Shown here in pieces: positions 8,252 to 16,334 of a DNA stretch of 42,865 nucleotides. Origin of the DNA: a virus. Below the pieces are notes generated by a model, which was not told the origin of the DNA, made no database searches, and saw nothing but the letters and a program-made list of their open reading frames with translations. The stretch covers positions 1-42,865 of IMG/VR virus record IMGVR_UViG_3300020182_002225, one strand, 5' to 3'. The position numbers and the translations under genes were made by a program. Every line of letters begins with the position of its first letter. The first letter of the stretch is position 1.

Positions 8252-9645
8252 TATTGTTCCTTGAAAAATTCTATTTCATTATCACTGTAATTTACAAGAG
8301 ATTCTGCATCATTGATGTCACGAATAGGCACTAAACTAAGTGAGCCTTTCATTCTTCCATTTGCTCCAGTTGTATTCCATTCTGGAATTTCTGTAATTCT
8401 ATCTTTGAGTTGTTGTGCACGATCAAGAAATCCTGGTGGGGTCATTAGTTTTATTTCTAACCATAAGTCATCATCTATAATATCATGGTGTTTCATTATT
8501 ATTTTACAGTTATCTAAAAATCTATCTTCATTACCGCGATACAAATCCATACTTGCAAAATGTGCACTCATATTAACACTATTTATGTATTGTGTTGCTT
8601 CACTCCAGAATTTTGTACTTCGACTACCATTTGTAGTTACCAATATCCATTGATTTCGGGACTTTAAATATTTTAAAATGTCAATGAATTGTGGATGCAT
8701 GGTAGGTTCACCTCCACCAAAATTCCATCTGATTTGTTCGCCATTACTCCAATTATCTATAATCATATCGATAGTATTAATAACAGATTCAAACGATGGA
8801 AACTTTTCAGTATTACTATGAACTGCCGGCCAACAATAGTCACATGCATAATTACATCGTCTTCCAATGTCCCACAAGATTTGATATGGAATAGGAAAGT
8901 TCATTTCTACTCCAACACTTTCATCTATATTATCAGTGATATAATTCTTACCGCCACGTTTAGTGCCATCATATTGATTATGAGTCACGTCCAGTAACTT
9001 CATATGTTCTACGGTTTTTGCTTTACTTAAAATTACATCCGCACCGCAGCCACAACTCTTAAAAGGACAAACTGTATAATTTTCAGGTATGTCAATACCT
9101 TCACGAATATTGCCTAATAATCCCCAATTTTTTGGTATGTCATCTAATGTACTTTCCCATTTCCATGCACTTGCAGTTGTATCAATATTATCTGTTTGAA
9201 TGTTCTTTCCTAAATTCTTAAAAAAAGTTTCTTCTGCTTCTTTCAACGCATCTTGTAGTTTAATATGTTGTTCGCATGTTTCCCAGCCGTTCTTAGGCAA
9301 CGGCCAGCCACCTATAGTATTTTCATTATACCATTCAATATGCGGATAAGAACCGAATATTCTTTCACGTTCAACCCTCCAGCCTTCTACAGTTGTATCA
9401 TGATGTGCAGTACTATTTCTATGACTACTGGCACAGTTACCATTCCATATATTACCATCGTAATCTATATAAAGTCCACGCACTCCTGCACTACACTGCC
9501 ATCCCTTCCATTTGTTATGTTCTCTTGCAATAGCCTCATCCACACTCATTCTAATAAACTTGCCATTCGTATCATACACACGTAGTTGTTTATTATCTAA
9601 TGGGATCCGAGGATCTGATTTAATAGGCATCTTCCAAAACCTCAT
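8251..9645 (-). CDS. Radical SAM protein with auxiliary-cluster domain placed before the core
   Basis: A 464-residue protein. Seen: an N-terminal auxiliary module has C51 (KGWQCSAG), C71 (DYDGNIWNGNC) and C193-x4-C198-x-C200 (CPFKSCGC), with about 120 residues between its halves. The radical SAM core follows with RRCNYACDYC (C264, C268, C271) and FGGGEP (GGE at 311-313). The module matches the one at the C-terminal end of the neighbouring radical SAM protein, including 19 residues between the first two cysteines, so the domain order is swapped between the two genes. The frame opens at 9645; an ATG at 9630 (MPIKSDPR) has a GAGG 9 bases upstream and may be the true start. It overlaps the upstream gene by 26 bases. 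The substrate is unknown. Confidence 0.85.
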   Translation of the reverse strand: MRFWKMPIKSDPRIPLDNKQLRVYDTNGKFIRMSVDEAIAREHNKWKGWQCSAGVRGLYIDYDGNIWNGNCASSHRNSTAHHDTTVEGWRVERERIFGSYPHIEWYNENTIGGWPLPKNGWETCEQHIKLQDALKEAEETFFKNLGKNIQTDNIDTTASAWKWESTLDDIPKNWGLLGNIREGIDIPENYTVCPFKSCGCGADVILSKAKTVEHMKLLDVTHNQYDGTKRGGKNYITDNIDESVGVEMNFPIPYQILWDIGRRCNYACDYCWPAVHSNTEKFPSFESVINTIDMIIDNWSNGEQIRWNFGGGEPTMHPQFIDILKYLKSRNQWILVTTNGSRSTKFWSEATQYINSVNMSAHFASMDLYRGNEDRFLDNCKIIMKHHDIIDDDLWLEIKLMTPPGFLDRAQQLKDRITEIPEWNTTGANGRMKGSLSLVPIRDINDAESLVNYSDNEIEFFKEQ

Positions 9646-10627
9646 ATCTATTTTTAGGAAGTACTTTTTTACTCATAATGTCAAAGTTACAATGACACAT
9701 ACTTTTTGTACACATTACAGGTTTAGTAGGCCATTTAATAGATTCAGGATATTTCATATTTCCAAGTATTCCGCCAACTCTACACCATCCTATCATAACA
9801 CTGCCATCGAAATCTACAACAATTTGTTCAACACCACTCCAACACAACCAACCTTTCCAGTTATTTGTCTTATCGTTAATAAAACGATGAGCACTACTAT
9901 TTTGTTTCATGTTATTGACATCATCATGCATATCCATACTACCACGATAAATTTTCCATTTCTTATCATGCTGTATTTTATTACCTAATCCCCACCATTG
10001 ATTGTCAATATATTCAATCTGTTCTGGAGTATAATCATATAATGTTTCACCAAAATCAATGATTAGTGGCTGTAATGCAAGTGATATATTTGGAATGTCT
10101 ATTACACTTTCAGCCACCTTTTGACATCTTGGCCATATCTCTGGGTCGTAATGCATCATAACATTTACATGTGTTCTACATTGTTGACTCATTATTTTTA
10201 CAACTTCGATGAAATGCTCTGCATCGCCTTCTTCTGGATGATATGAAAGACATACATGGTCAAATTTTGTTTTATTCTTTTCCCACCAGCGAATCGTTCT
10301 ACTACTATTGCTAATGAATCCTATATCATGACCAATTTCTTTGATGTACTCTGCACATTTAATAAAATCTTTCCAGAGTGTTACTTCTCCACCTGTAAAT
10401 TCAAAATATACAGTTCTAGGATGATAATGAGCAATCGTAGAATCTATGAATTTCTTTACAACATCAAAGTCATTCCATCCAAAACTGCCGTCATTTAGAA
10501 TACTTGGACAATAGGAACATGTGAAATTGCACATATTTCCTAAATTCCAATTAACCACAACCCAGTCTTTGGCTTCATCGTGGTGATGATCAAGTCTATT
10601 ATAAAATTCCTGCGGTCCGAGGGGCAT
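9620..10627 (-). CDS. Radical SAM protein with C-terminal SPASM-like domain
   Basis: A 335-residue protein. Seen: the core comes first, with LGNMCNFTCSYC (C33, C37, C40) and FTGGEV at 77-82. The C-terminal SPASM-like module has C262 (KGWLCWSGV), an IVVDFDG strand, C282 (IGWC) and C306-x4-C311-x-C313 (CTKSMCHC). Known: the C-x-x-G...DG-x-V...C pattern is typical of SPASM proteins such as anaerobic sulfatase maturases and peptide-modifying enzymes, in which extra clusters hold electron-transfer or substrate sites. It starts only 3 bases after a 60-residue coiled-coil gene, which could be a partner or substrate. It is the first radical SAM gene of the operon in transcription order. Confidence 0.87.
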   Translation of the reverse strand: MPLGPQEFYNRLDHHHDEAKDWVVVNWNLGNMCNFTCSYCPSILNDGSFGWNDFDVVKKFIDSTIAHYHPRTVYFEFTGGEVTLWKDFIKCAEYIKEIGHDIGFISNSSRTIRWWEKNKTKFDHVCLSYHPEEGDAEHFIEVVKIMSQQCRTHVNVMMHYDPEIWPRCQKVAESVIDIPNISLALQPLIIDFGETLYDYTPEQIEYIDNQWWGLGNKIQHDKKWKIYRGSMDMHDDVNNMKQNSSAHRFINDKTNNWKGWLCWSGVEQIVVDFDGSVMIGWCRVGGILGNMKYPESIKWPTKPVMCTKSMCHCNFDIMSKKVLPKNRYEVLEDAY

Positions 10628-10630
10628 GTA

Positions 10631-10813
10631 TTAATCCTTGTCTGTCTCAAGTTCATCGAGTCTTGTTTCAAGTCGTTGGACGGATTGTAGTATTTCCCAC
10701 AATTTCCAATCCATTGTTTTAGCAAGTTCTAAAATTTCATTATTGAAATCTGTTGAATTTCTTTCTGCTACAGTTGTATCATTTTCCGGTATTAGTCTAA
10801 TTTTTTTAACCAT
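10631..10813 (-). CDS. Small coiled-coil protein (60 residues)
   Basis: A 60-residue acidic protein starting MVKKIRLIPENDTTVAERN and ending in heptad-like helix with Leu/Ile at regular spacing (EILQSVQRLETRLDELE). AGGAA lies 8-10 bases before the ATG (leader GGACAAATAAAGGAAATTACA). It sits 11 bases after the glycosyltransferase gene and 3 bases before the first radical SAM gene, so it is surely translated as part of the operon. No cysteine is present and there is no obvious leader/core split with GG or GA, so it does not look like a classical thioether peptide precursor. It may be a small adaptor or, more speculatively, the protein that the radical SAM enzymes modify. I do not recognise a family. 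Confidence 0.65.
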   Translation of the reverse strand: MVKKIRLIPENDTTVAERNSTDFNNEILELAKTMDWKLWEILQSVQRLETRLDELETDKD

Positions 10814-10824
10814 TGTAATTTCCT

Positions 10825-11766
10825 TTATTTGTCCCAGCCGGTTGACTTTTCAGTTGCCAAAGGATTATGAACTCTCTTTGGATTATTATAAACACGTTTA
10901 AAGTAGCGTGATAGTTCTGGTGTAGGATCACACATCTCCATACCAAGATTTTCACATAGATAGTCTCCTAATGTTAATGTACGATCATACAGTAAATCTT
11001 CATTCTTTGATAACTCAGAATAAACAGTATCATAAAAAAACGTTTTAAACCAATCATAATTACTGATACTCTCAATGATAAAATCTGAATTGAAATTTAC
11101 ATCATAGCATCCCATCCTAGCACCTAATACTGCCCATAGACCATTTTCAACATCAGATCCAATATTGCACCATGTCAGTAGTCTTTCATAATTTTTAGGC
11201 CATATTCTTCTATTAAACTCACTTGGCGGTACTCTAGTACCTTCATCAAGCGACATTTTTACTCCTTCACGATATCCACTGCGAAACGCTTGAAATGGCG
11301 AGCCACTATTAAATATCATTGAATATGTATTATTCATTTGCTTATAGTCTAGATCCCAACAAAAGTCAAGTTTCTTGGTTTCACTATCTGCGTTCTCATG
11401 TGTGCGCATATCTAATACTAATTGAACTGGCCAGCATTTAATTCCACCATTGCCATAGACCAATCCATTAGTAAGATTTTTAGCTCCCCACGATATTACG
11501 CTGTGACTCAAATCTGTGTTCTCAGGAAAAGATAATGTGATATCAAAAAACTTTTTATCTACAATATTATCACCATCTATCGTAATAAATCTATCAGTTT
11601 TACTAGCACGGGCACATGCCTTATGTGCATTATCAAATCCTTTAACACCATCAATCCTCTGTGCCATTGGAAATTTACTTAGTAGGTCTACATAGTGTTC
11701 TTCTTTGTTCGGTTCATCGTAACTAAGATAGAATATACTTAAATCTTTTATAATAAGCTTTGTCAT
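10825..11766 (-). CDS. Phage glycosyltransferase (GT-A-like)
   Basis: A 313-residue protein. Seen: an N-terminal strand with LSIFYLSYDEPN, then AHKACARASKTDRFITIDGDNIVD with a D-x-D triad (D64-G-D66), which in GT-A enzymes binds the metal and sugar nucleotide. Later Trp-rich segments include ISWGAKNLTNGLVYGNGGIK and WPKNYERLLTWCNIGSDVENG. Known: similar proteins are widespread in T4-like marine phages and are annotated as glycosyltransferases. The target could be phage DNA bases, host surface sugar or a virion protein; nothing in the sequence decides this. It overlaps the upstream unknown gene by ATGA and precedes the 60-residue protein by 11 bases. Confidence 0.72.
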   Translation of the reverse strand: MTKLIIKDLSIFYLSYDEPNKEEHYVDLLSKFPMAQRIDGVKGFDNAHKACARASKTDRFITIDGDNIVDKKFFDITLSFPENTDLSHSVISWGAKNLTNGLVYGNGGIKCWPVQLVLDMRTHENADSETKKLDFCWDLDYKQMNNTYSMIFNSGSPFQAFRSGYREGVKMSLDEGTRVPPSEFNRRIWPKNYERLLTWCNIGSDVENGLWAVLGARMGCYDVNFNSDFIIESISNYDWFKTFFYDTVYSELSKNEDLLYDRTLTLGDYLCENLGMEMCDPTPELSRYFKRVYNNPKRVHNPLATEKSTGWDK

Positions 11767-12383
11767 CTTTGTTCTCTTATATCCTCCATACTGTATGTAG
11801 TAAAAATGTAATCAGCATATATACTTATTTTCTTATATTTATGTTCGTATTTAATTGTCTGTTTTTTACCCGTTAAAATTTTAGAGTAATCTAATTCAAT
11901 TGTGTCAATTAATAATCCTGATTCATTTTTCATTGTTATATAAAATTTATGTGATTTATTGTTTTTAATGATAATATCTTTATCATTATTTTTTTCAACA
12001 AAAAATTCTTCCAGGTTAGATGTTGCCAAGATATCGAATCCATCATCTGTCACATAAATTTTTAAATCTGGTGATGAATGATAATCTATATGGCGAATAT
12101 TATTACTAGCGTTATTTTTTACAATATACTTAGCTGAATCTCTTCTAACAATTACGTAATGCATCTCATCTTTTTTAAAAACCACATTGTACCCATTGAT
12201 AACATAGGTACCATCAAGAAATCTCAACAAATCAGCAGCAGAAAAGTATGCGAAATTATTTTTATTATTTTTATCAACTCTATTTTCAAAGGAAAGAATT
12301 GTACCATCTGAATCAAAGTATACGACTTTAAATGGGTTGTCAGAACTTAGAGTTTTTATACTACGGATCATATACATTCTCAT
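11763..12383 (-). CDS. Hypothetical protein, 206 residues
   Basis: Not recognised. It is Lys-, Asn- and Asp-rich and predominantly beta-strand in character (for example NPFKVVYFDSDGTILSF, MHYVIVRRDSAKYIVKNN, HKFYITMKNESGLLIDTIEL), suggesting a beta-sandwich or repeat-strand domain. FDSDG could be a turn or a calcium-like loop. Its first 23 bases overlap the end of the upstream glycosyltransferase; a later ATG at about 12371 is a possible alternative start. Its position between glycosyltransferases suggests a carbohydrate-related role, which is inference only. Confidence 0.55.
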   Translation of the reverse strand: MRMYMIRSIKTLSSDNPFKVVYFDSDGTILSFENRVDKNNKNNFAYFSAADLLRFLDGTYVINGYNVVFKKDEMHYVIVRRDSAKYIVKNNASNNIRHIDYHSSPDLKIYVTDDGFDILATSNLEEFFVEKNNDKDIIIKNNKSHKFYITMKNESGLLIDTIELDYSKILTGKKQTIKYEHKYKKISIYADYIFTTYSMEDIREQR

Positions 12384-13218
12384 ATTGTTTAATCATATCA
12401 TTTGTCAACCAATCTTTTTCAACATAATGAAACGGCAATGTTTGAATGAAGTTATGTATATTAATTTCCAAATCATCAGATACATTGCTTGTTAATGTAT
12501 CTTGCCAATCAGAGAAAATATTTTTTTCAGGAATGTTTTGAATATAACTTTTCATATGCACAAATGCAGGAAAAGGCAAACTAGATATAAATTTTTCTTT
12601 ACCTAGTATTTTAGCAGCAAGTGCATATGCTACATCCGCACTTACCCAATCTTGGCCTTTGCCTTTTAAGAACTCATTATAGTATAATTCCCAGTTGTTT
12701 ATAATCCTTTCAACTAATCGAAAGAATTCATAAGAAACTTCAGACTTATTAAAGTATGTAAAATTGCTATATACATCAGGTAACTCACAGTCTGTAAATT
12801 TCTTTCTATAAAAATCAGAGATTATTGGTTCATCTCTGAATGTTCTAGGGTTTGTACATAATAACACATCATACTTGCTATCACCTAGCATATCCCACCA
12901 ATGGTCAATCGATTTTGTAAATAATTGATCTGTATCTAATATTATTGTTTCATCAAATGGAGACATGTTAATATACTTCCATTTGTTCTCTATTTTCCAT
13001 GTGCTATTAAGTGCATCGTCATTCCATGGAATATCTACAATGTAATCAAATACATCACAACACTTTTGTTCCAATCTGTCACTTGTTTTTTTATCAACAC
13101 ACAAGCAAATTGCATTTTCACGTTGCGTGGTCTTAATGCTCAGTGCAAGTGCGTATGCCATTCTTAGATAATCATGCTCATCTGTATTTTGGGCTATTAC
13201 AATATATCCTCTACTCAT
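12361..13218 (-). CDS. GT8-like glycosyltransferase (DTD)
   Basis: A 285-residue protein. Seen: the N-terminal IVIAQNTDEHDYLRMAYALA and ENAICLCVDKKT match the UDP-sugar-binding start of GT-A family 8-type enzymes. The metal-binding triad is in FDETIILDTDQLF (D95-T-D97). Later come NFTYFNKSE and LPFPAFVHMK, with a histidine where family members place a second metal ligand. It is paralogous to the next upstream gene (shared IIxFAQNxD-x-x-DY start and DET-x-[IV]-x-[DC]-D centre). The two genes overlap by ATGA. The acceptor and sugar are unknown. Confidence 0.72.
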   Translation of the reverse strand: MSRGYIVIAQNTDEHDYLRMAYALALSIKTTQRENAICLCVDKKTSDRLEQKCCDVFDYIVDIPWNDDALNSTWKIENKWKYINMSPFDETIILDTDQLFTKSIDHWWDMLGDSKYDVLLCTNPRTFRDEPIISDFYRKKFTDCELPDVYSNFTYFNKSEVSYEFFRLVERIINNWELYYNEFLKGKGQDWVSADVAYALAAKILGKEKFISSLPFPAFVHMKSYIQNIPEKNIFSDWQDTLTSNVSDDLEINIHNFIQTLPFHYVEKDWLTNDMIKQYENVYDP

Positions 13219-14078
13219 AATGTAATTCCATTTTCAAAAAACGAATCCAAATGTTTTGTAATGCTTCGTTTATTCATAATGTGAAGATCGGATCGTTGCA
13301 ATCTTACTATATTTCTGACTGTGCGATTTTTAGCAGTTATCATAACAATGTTATCAGGTCCATCGACTCTTAAAATTTGATCGGTATCAAAACTATTAAC
13401 AAGTTTATTGAAGGGAAGATTTGGTACTATAGCATTTACTTCACCATTCAGAATATGCAATGCAATACTGAATGTATGATCATTTCTATATAATGCCACA
13501 TCACATTTATAAAGATTATAATAATACCTATAGTTATTCTTAATATGATTTACCAATTTGAATAGATTCGAAGAGAATTCACATTTTCTAAAGTATATTA
13601 CAGTAGCCCAATACATATCTATGCTAATATCATTAAGTCTGGCAGTATTTGAAGTTTTTGTTTGTGATATATCGGTAAAATCTTTGGTAATCATAAAATC
13701 ATTGCGACTACCCCATACGCCATCTAACTGGTTTGTCATAATAAAATAATCACAATCTATTACCAGTGTTTCATCATATGGAGATAGAGAGTAAACATCA
13801 CCTCGACTTTTATTAATAAACGGTGCACCTTCTACGTTCTTAATAGTATCGCGGTATTTTCGCATGGTACTATCTGTACTTTTTGGTATAACAATAGTTC
13901 TATCAAAATAACAGTCAACCAATTTACGATTTTCATTTAATGATGATTCGTCTGTTATAAGACATATTTCATCAAAGCCAGAAAGATACTTTCTGGCATA
14001 TCCAGCACTTGCACACGATATTTTTACATAATCAACATAATCGTTGTTCTGTGCAAAAATTATTATACCTTTTGTCAT
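13215..14078 (-). CDS. GT8-like glycosyltransferase (DCD)
   Basis: A 287-residue paralogue of the downstream gene. Seen: KGIIIFAQNNDYVDYVKISC at the start, FDEICLITDES, then YDETLVIDCDYFI with D108-C-D110 as the likely metal/nucleotide-sugar site, and NLPFNKLV near the C-terminal third. The DTD to DCD change keeps both aspartates. The histidine seen in the partner after LPF is not obvious here, so the second metal ligand may differ or activity may be lost. The ATG at 14078 follows the TAA of the upstream gene with no gap. The tandem pair suggests either two successive transfers or a hetero-oligomer. Confidence 0.66.
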   Translation of the reverse strand: MTKGIIIFAQNNDYVDYVKISCASAGYARKYLSGFDEICLITDESSLNENRKLVDCYFDRTIVIPKSTDSTMRKYRDTIKNVEGAPFINKSRGDVYSLSPYDETLVIDCDYFIMTNQLDGVWGSRNDFMITKDFTDISQTKTSNTARLNDISIDMYWATVIYFRKCEFSSNLFKLVNHIKNNYRYYYNLYKCDVALYRNDHTFSIALHILNGEVNAIVPNLPFNKLVNSFDTDQILRVDGPDNIVMITAKNRTVRNIVRLQRSDLHIMNKRSITKHLDSFFENGITL

Positions 14079-14426
14079 TTATAAATCTAATGCAATTTCA
14101 ATTTTTGTGGAACTTCTAAGTTGTTCATATTCTTGATAGTAAAAGTTAAGGGAAGAAAAATATCGTTCTGATACTAGTTCTAAGAATTCATTTACATCAG
14201 CAATATTAATAGGTAAATTATTTTTGTCCAATATATTTACATTCATTTTATCAGACTGAACTAAATAATTTAAAAATCCTATTAATTCTTGGGTCACAAC
14301 AAATGTGCCACCATTTTGATAAACATGTAATTCGTTCATTACTTTATCTTGCATAACTTTTCTATTTAAATTAAAATTACGCATTGTATTTTTGTACGAC
14401 AAAATATTTTCTAAATTTTCTTCCAC
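14079..14426 (-). CDS. Hypothetical protein, 115 residues, first gene of the accessory operon
   Basis: Not recognised. It is a soluble, helical, Asn- and Leu-rich protein with no cysteine motif or membrane segment; visible stretches include TFVVTQELIGFLNYLVQSDK and NEFLELVSERYFSSLNFYYQ. It begins about 40 bases downstream of a strong sigma70-type promoter (14466-14494) on the same strand, with a GGAG about 12 bases ahead of the ATG (leader CGTGGAGTAACTAGTGGAA), so it heads the whole operon down to position 1. Confidence 0.65.
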   Translation of the reverse strand: MEENLENILSYKNTMRNFNLNRKVMQDKVMNELHVYQNGGTFVVTQELIGFLNYLVQSDKMNVNILDKNNLPINIADVNEFLELVSERYFSSLNFYYQEYEQLRSSTKIEIALDL

Positions 14427-14465
14427 TAGTTACTCCACGACTAAGACTTACAGTAATATACTATT

Positions 14466-14494
14466 ACTATACTATAAATTTTTTAAAATGTCAA
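14466..14494 (-). promoter_or_regulatory. Sigma70-type promoter of the accessory operon
   Basis: On the minus strand TTGACA (14494-14489) is followed by exactly 17 bases and TATAGT (14471-14466). An overlapping TATAGT gives only 12-base spacing and is ignored. The element lies between the structural gene ending at 14520 and the first accessory gene starting at 14426. The -35 is a perfect match and the -10 differs from TATAAT at one base. No TGATAAATA late element is seen here, so this operon should use host-type holoenzyme rather than gp55. Confidence 0.8.
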
Positions 14495-14519
14495 GAAGTT
14501 TTTATTTTAGTATTACTAA

Positions 14520-15590
14520 TTATGACATAATTATTCCAACAAAGTCAGTTATTATACTATACACTGGCATCTCCGACACCACACCTAAATTTGATGTATC
14601 TGCATCATCCGCACGTTGTTGAGAAATATAAACCGATAAATTGCCTTCAACCCAATCACCATACGTTACTTGGTCGGGATAATAACCACCATAACCACCA
14701 TAGCCACTATATCCTAGATAACCATCTGGATCTCTGTCTGGATCATTTCTCAATAATACATAAAATTCCATACTACCTATTTCTACTGTAGAGAATCTTG
14801 CCCAAACTTCAATTTGATGTTCAGTGACATCATCTAGAGGACTTGGATCGTTTAGCATTACAGTAACTTTTTTATGAAACACTTTTTTGTATGTCGTAGT
14901 CATTTCATTAAATCCTACGCCGGGTACACCTACATTATTTGAAGATTTTGTTGCAATGTGACTAAAGATAATATTACCCACATCGTCCAGTAAAGATGCC
15001 CATGATGAACTTGGTATATAGCCAGTTGGGTAATCACTTAGTTCTGTTTGTATTCTTATTTCACCACCTGCATTGAAATATTGACGCCTTGCGTCTTCAC
15101 TTTTAAATTTTGCACGGAATTCAAATTTCTGTTCATCTAATCTAACTTTCCATGTTTCGTCTGGAGTTGCTTCGAGATTTTGATTTGGATTCAAATAGGT
15201 ATGCATTGCACTAAGAACGTTTTGTTGTGTTGACATTTTTAACAATGTATAATTTAATTTATTCTGTCTAATATTAATAATATCGTCTTTGATAGTATCA
15301 ATAGTATGAATTACAGTGTCTAATTTAGTAAAATCACCATTATATATATTTGCACTAGTTGTTAATTCGGTGCCCTGATGTGCCGCTGCAAATCGTATTG
15401 AATAAAATAATTCCATCCAATTTCTCTTACTTAACTGTTGGCCACGATTAACATGATTAACGAATAACTGAGTTTGCCCATAACCAGAATCGCCTGCCCC
15501 TGTACCAACTATTTCATTGATATCATTTGCCAATAAGTTAAAATCATCTGACGTAAACTGACTTGTTAGAGGGTAACTTTGTGGTGACAT
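14520..15590 (-). CDS. Probable virion structural protein with Gly-Tyr loop
   Basis: A 356-residue protein, not recognised by name. The N-terminal third is helical (FTSDDFNLLANDINEIVG and similar), the centre is beta-rich, and near the C-terminus there is a loop GYLGYSGYGGYGGYYP, a feature seen in phage tail fibre and baseplate appendage proteins. EFRAKFKSEDARRQYFNAGG resembles a conserved segment of marine T4-like structural proteins. It lies 13 bases after another probable virion gene, and together they follow a late-type promoter. No enzyme motif is present. I infer a tail or baseplate location; a head decoration protein is possible. Confidence 0.6.
   Translation of the reverse strand: MSPQSYPLTSQFTSDDFNLLANDINEIVGTGAGDSGYGQTQLFVNHVNRGQQLSKRNWMELFYSIRFAAAHQGTELTTSANIYNGDFTKLDTVIHTIDTIKDDIINIRQNKLNYTLLKMSTQQNVLSAMHTYLNPNQNLEATPDETWKVRLDEQKFEFRAKFKSEDARRQYFNAGGEIRIQTELSDYPTGYIPSSSWASLLDDVGNIIFSHIATKSSNNVGVPGVGFNEMTTTYKKVFHKKVTVMLNDPSPLDDVTEHQIEVWARFSTVEIGSMEFYVLLRNDPDRDPDGYLGYSGYGGYGGYYPDQVTYGDWVEGNLSVYISQQRADDADTSNLGVVSEMPVYSIITDFVGIIMS
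14680..14722. repeat. Short Gly-Tyr-coding repeat within structural gene
   Basis: Triplet-derived copies of ACCACCATA/ACCACTATA on the plus strand encode GYSGYGGYGGYY on the minus strand. It is a short degenerate tandem repeat inside the gene at 14520-15590. Confidence 0.6.
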
Positions 15591-15603
15591 TCGTTACTCC
15601 TTC

Positions 15604-16278
15604 TTAATTTACTTGTATTGTTATTGTGTAATCGATTATAATTGTTCTATTTGCTGATAGTAATACAGGATGAAAAGTAACATGTGTTAACATCATCGTC
15701 TTCGATTCATCCATTGCGCCATCACTAGTCACTCCTGCCATTAGTCCAATTTCATCAATTGTAAATGCATTTACACTATTCGTATCTGGTGAACTGTCTG
15801 TTTCTGGTAAACGTAGACCAGGATCAATTATTTTAACTGATTCTTCATATGCATTGTGGTCCACTTCAACTGAACATACAATTTTTGCAGTATTTTCTGG
15901 AACAGACTCGTTTGTATCCATCATTTCACCAGCATAGTAAACTGTATTAGTAGTTAACTGTTCATATGTCTTTGCATATAAAGTTGAGTTACTTGAAGGT
16001 ATTGGTAACTGGTCATAATTTCCAAAAACCCTGGGTGCTCTATATTCTAATGTAGTAGTAGATTTAGAACCGCCATTTCCGAAAGCCATCCAATTAACTA
16101 TTGGTGATCCACCGTTTGAGTTTATACTTGTTGGTTTGCCTGCTAATGCACTCGCAAGAGCATATGCCATATTACCAGGATGTATTGCATTCTTTTTTTC
16201 TAAAAGTACTTTGCCTGTGTCTTTGTCATATATTTTTACTGTGCCAATAATTTGTGACATGATATTATCATTGAACAT
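15604..16278 (-). CDS. Probable virion structural protein, 224 residues
   Basis: Seen: after MSQIIGTVKIYDKDTGKVLL, a helix IHPGNMAYALASALAGKP is followed by IVNWMAFGNGGS, a pattern that I associate with small virion proteins of marine myoviruses. The rest is beta-rich and ends in NRTIIIDYTITIQVN. No enzyme motif, signal or membrane segment is present. The first ATG (16278) has GAGAG about 7 bases upstream; a second ATG at 16260 lacks a ribosome site. A TGATAAATA late element lies about 35 bases upstream. The exact role (baseplate, fibre attachment or neck) is unknown. Confidence 0.6.
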   Translation of the reverse strand: MFNDNIMSQIIGTVKIYDKDTGKVLLEKKNAIHPGNMAYALASALAGKPTSINSNGGSPIVNWMAFGNGGSKSTTTLEYRAPRVFGNYDQLPIPSSNSTLYAKTYEQLTTNTVYYAGEMMDTNESVPENTAKIVCSVEVDHNAYEESVKIIDPGLRLPETDSSPDTNSVNAFTIDEIGLMAGVTSDGAMDESKTMMLTHVTFHPVLLSANRTIIIDYTITIQVN

Positions 16279-16310
16279 TTATTTCTCTCTTTTTATACCA
16301 GAACTTATTC

Positions 16311-16319
16311 TATTTATCA
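16311..16319 (-). promoter_or_regulatory. Late promoter element (TGATAAATA)
   Basis: Minus-strand TGATAAATA lies in the short gap between the giant baseplate gene (ends 16335) and the structural gene starting at 16278. It differs from the T4 late promoter TATAAATA only at the first base of that 8-mer. The same 9-mer precedes both other structural units of the window. Confidence 0.7.
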
Positions 16320-16334
16320 TTTTTTTAAAACCTA

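Noticed and set aside
9512-9988. 158-residue plus-strand open frame
   Set aside because: Antisense to two radical SAM genes with clear cysteine motifs; composition is Thr/Ile/His-rich noise.
10540-10725. 61-residue minus-strand frame overlapping the coiled-coil gene
   Set aside because: Out of frame with both the 60-residue gene and the radical SAM gene, which have ribosome sites or motifs; it has no features.
14471-14476. Alternative -10 (TATAGT) 12 bases from TTGACA
   Set aside because: The spacing is too short; the overlapping TATAGT at 14466-14471 gives 17 bases.
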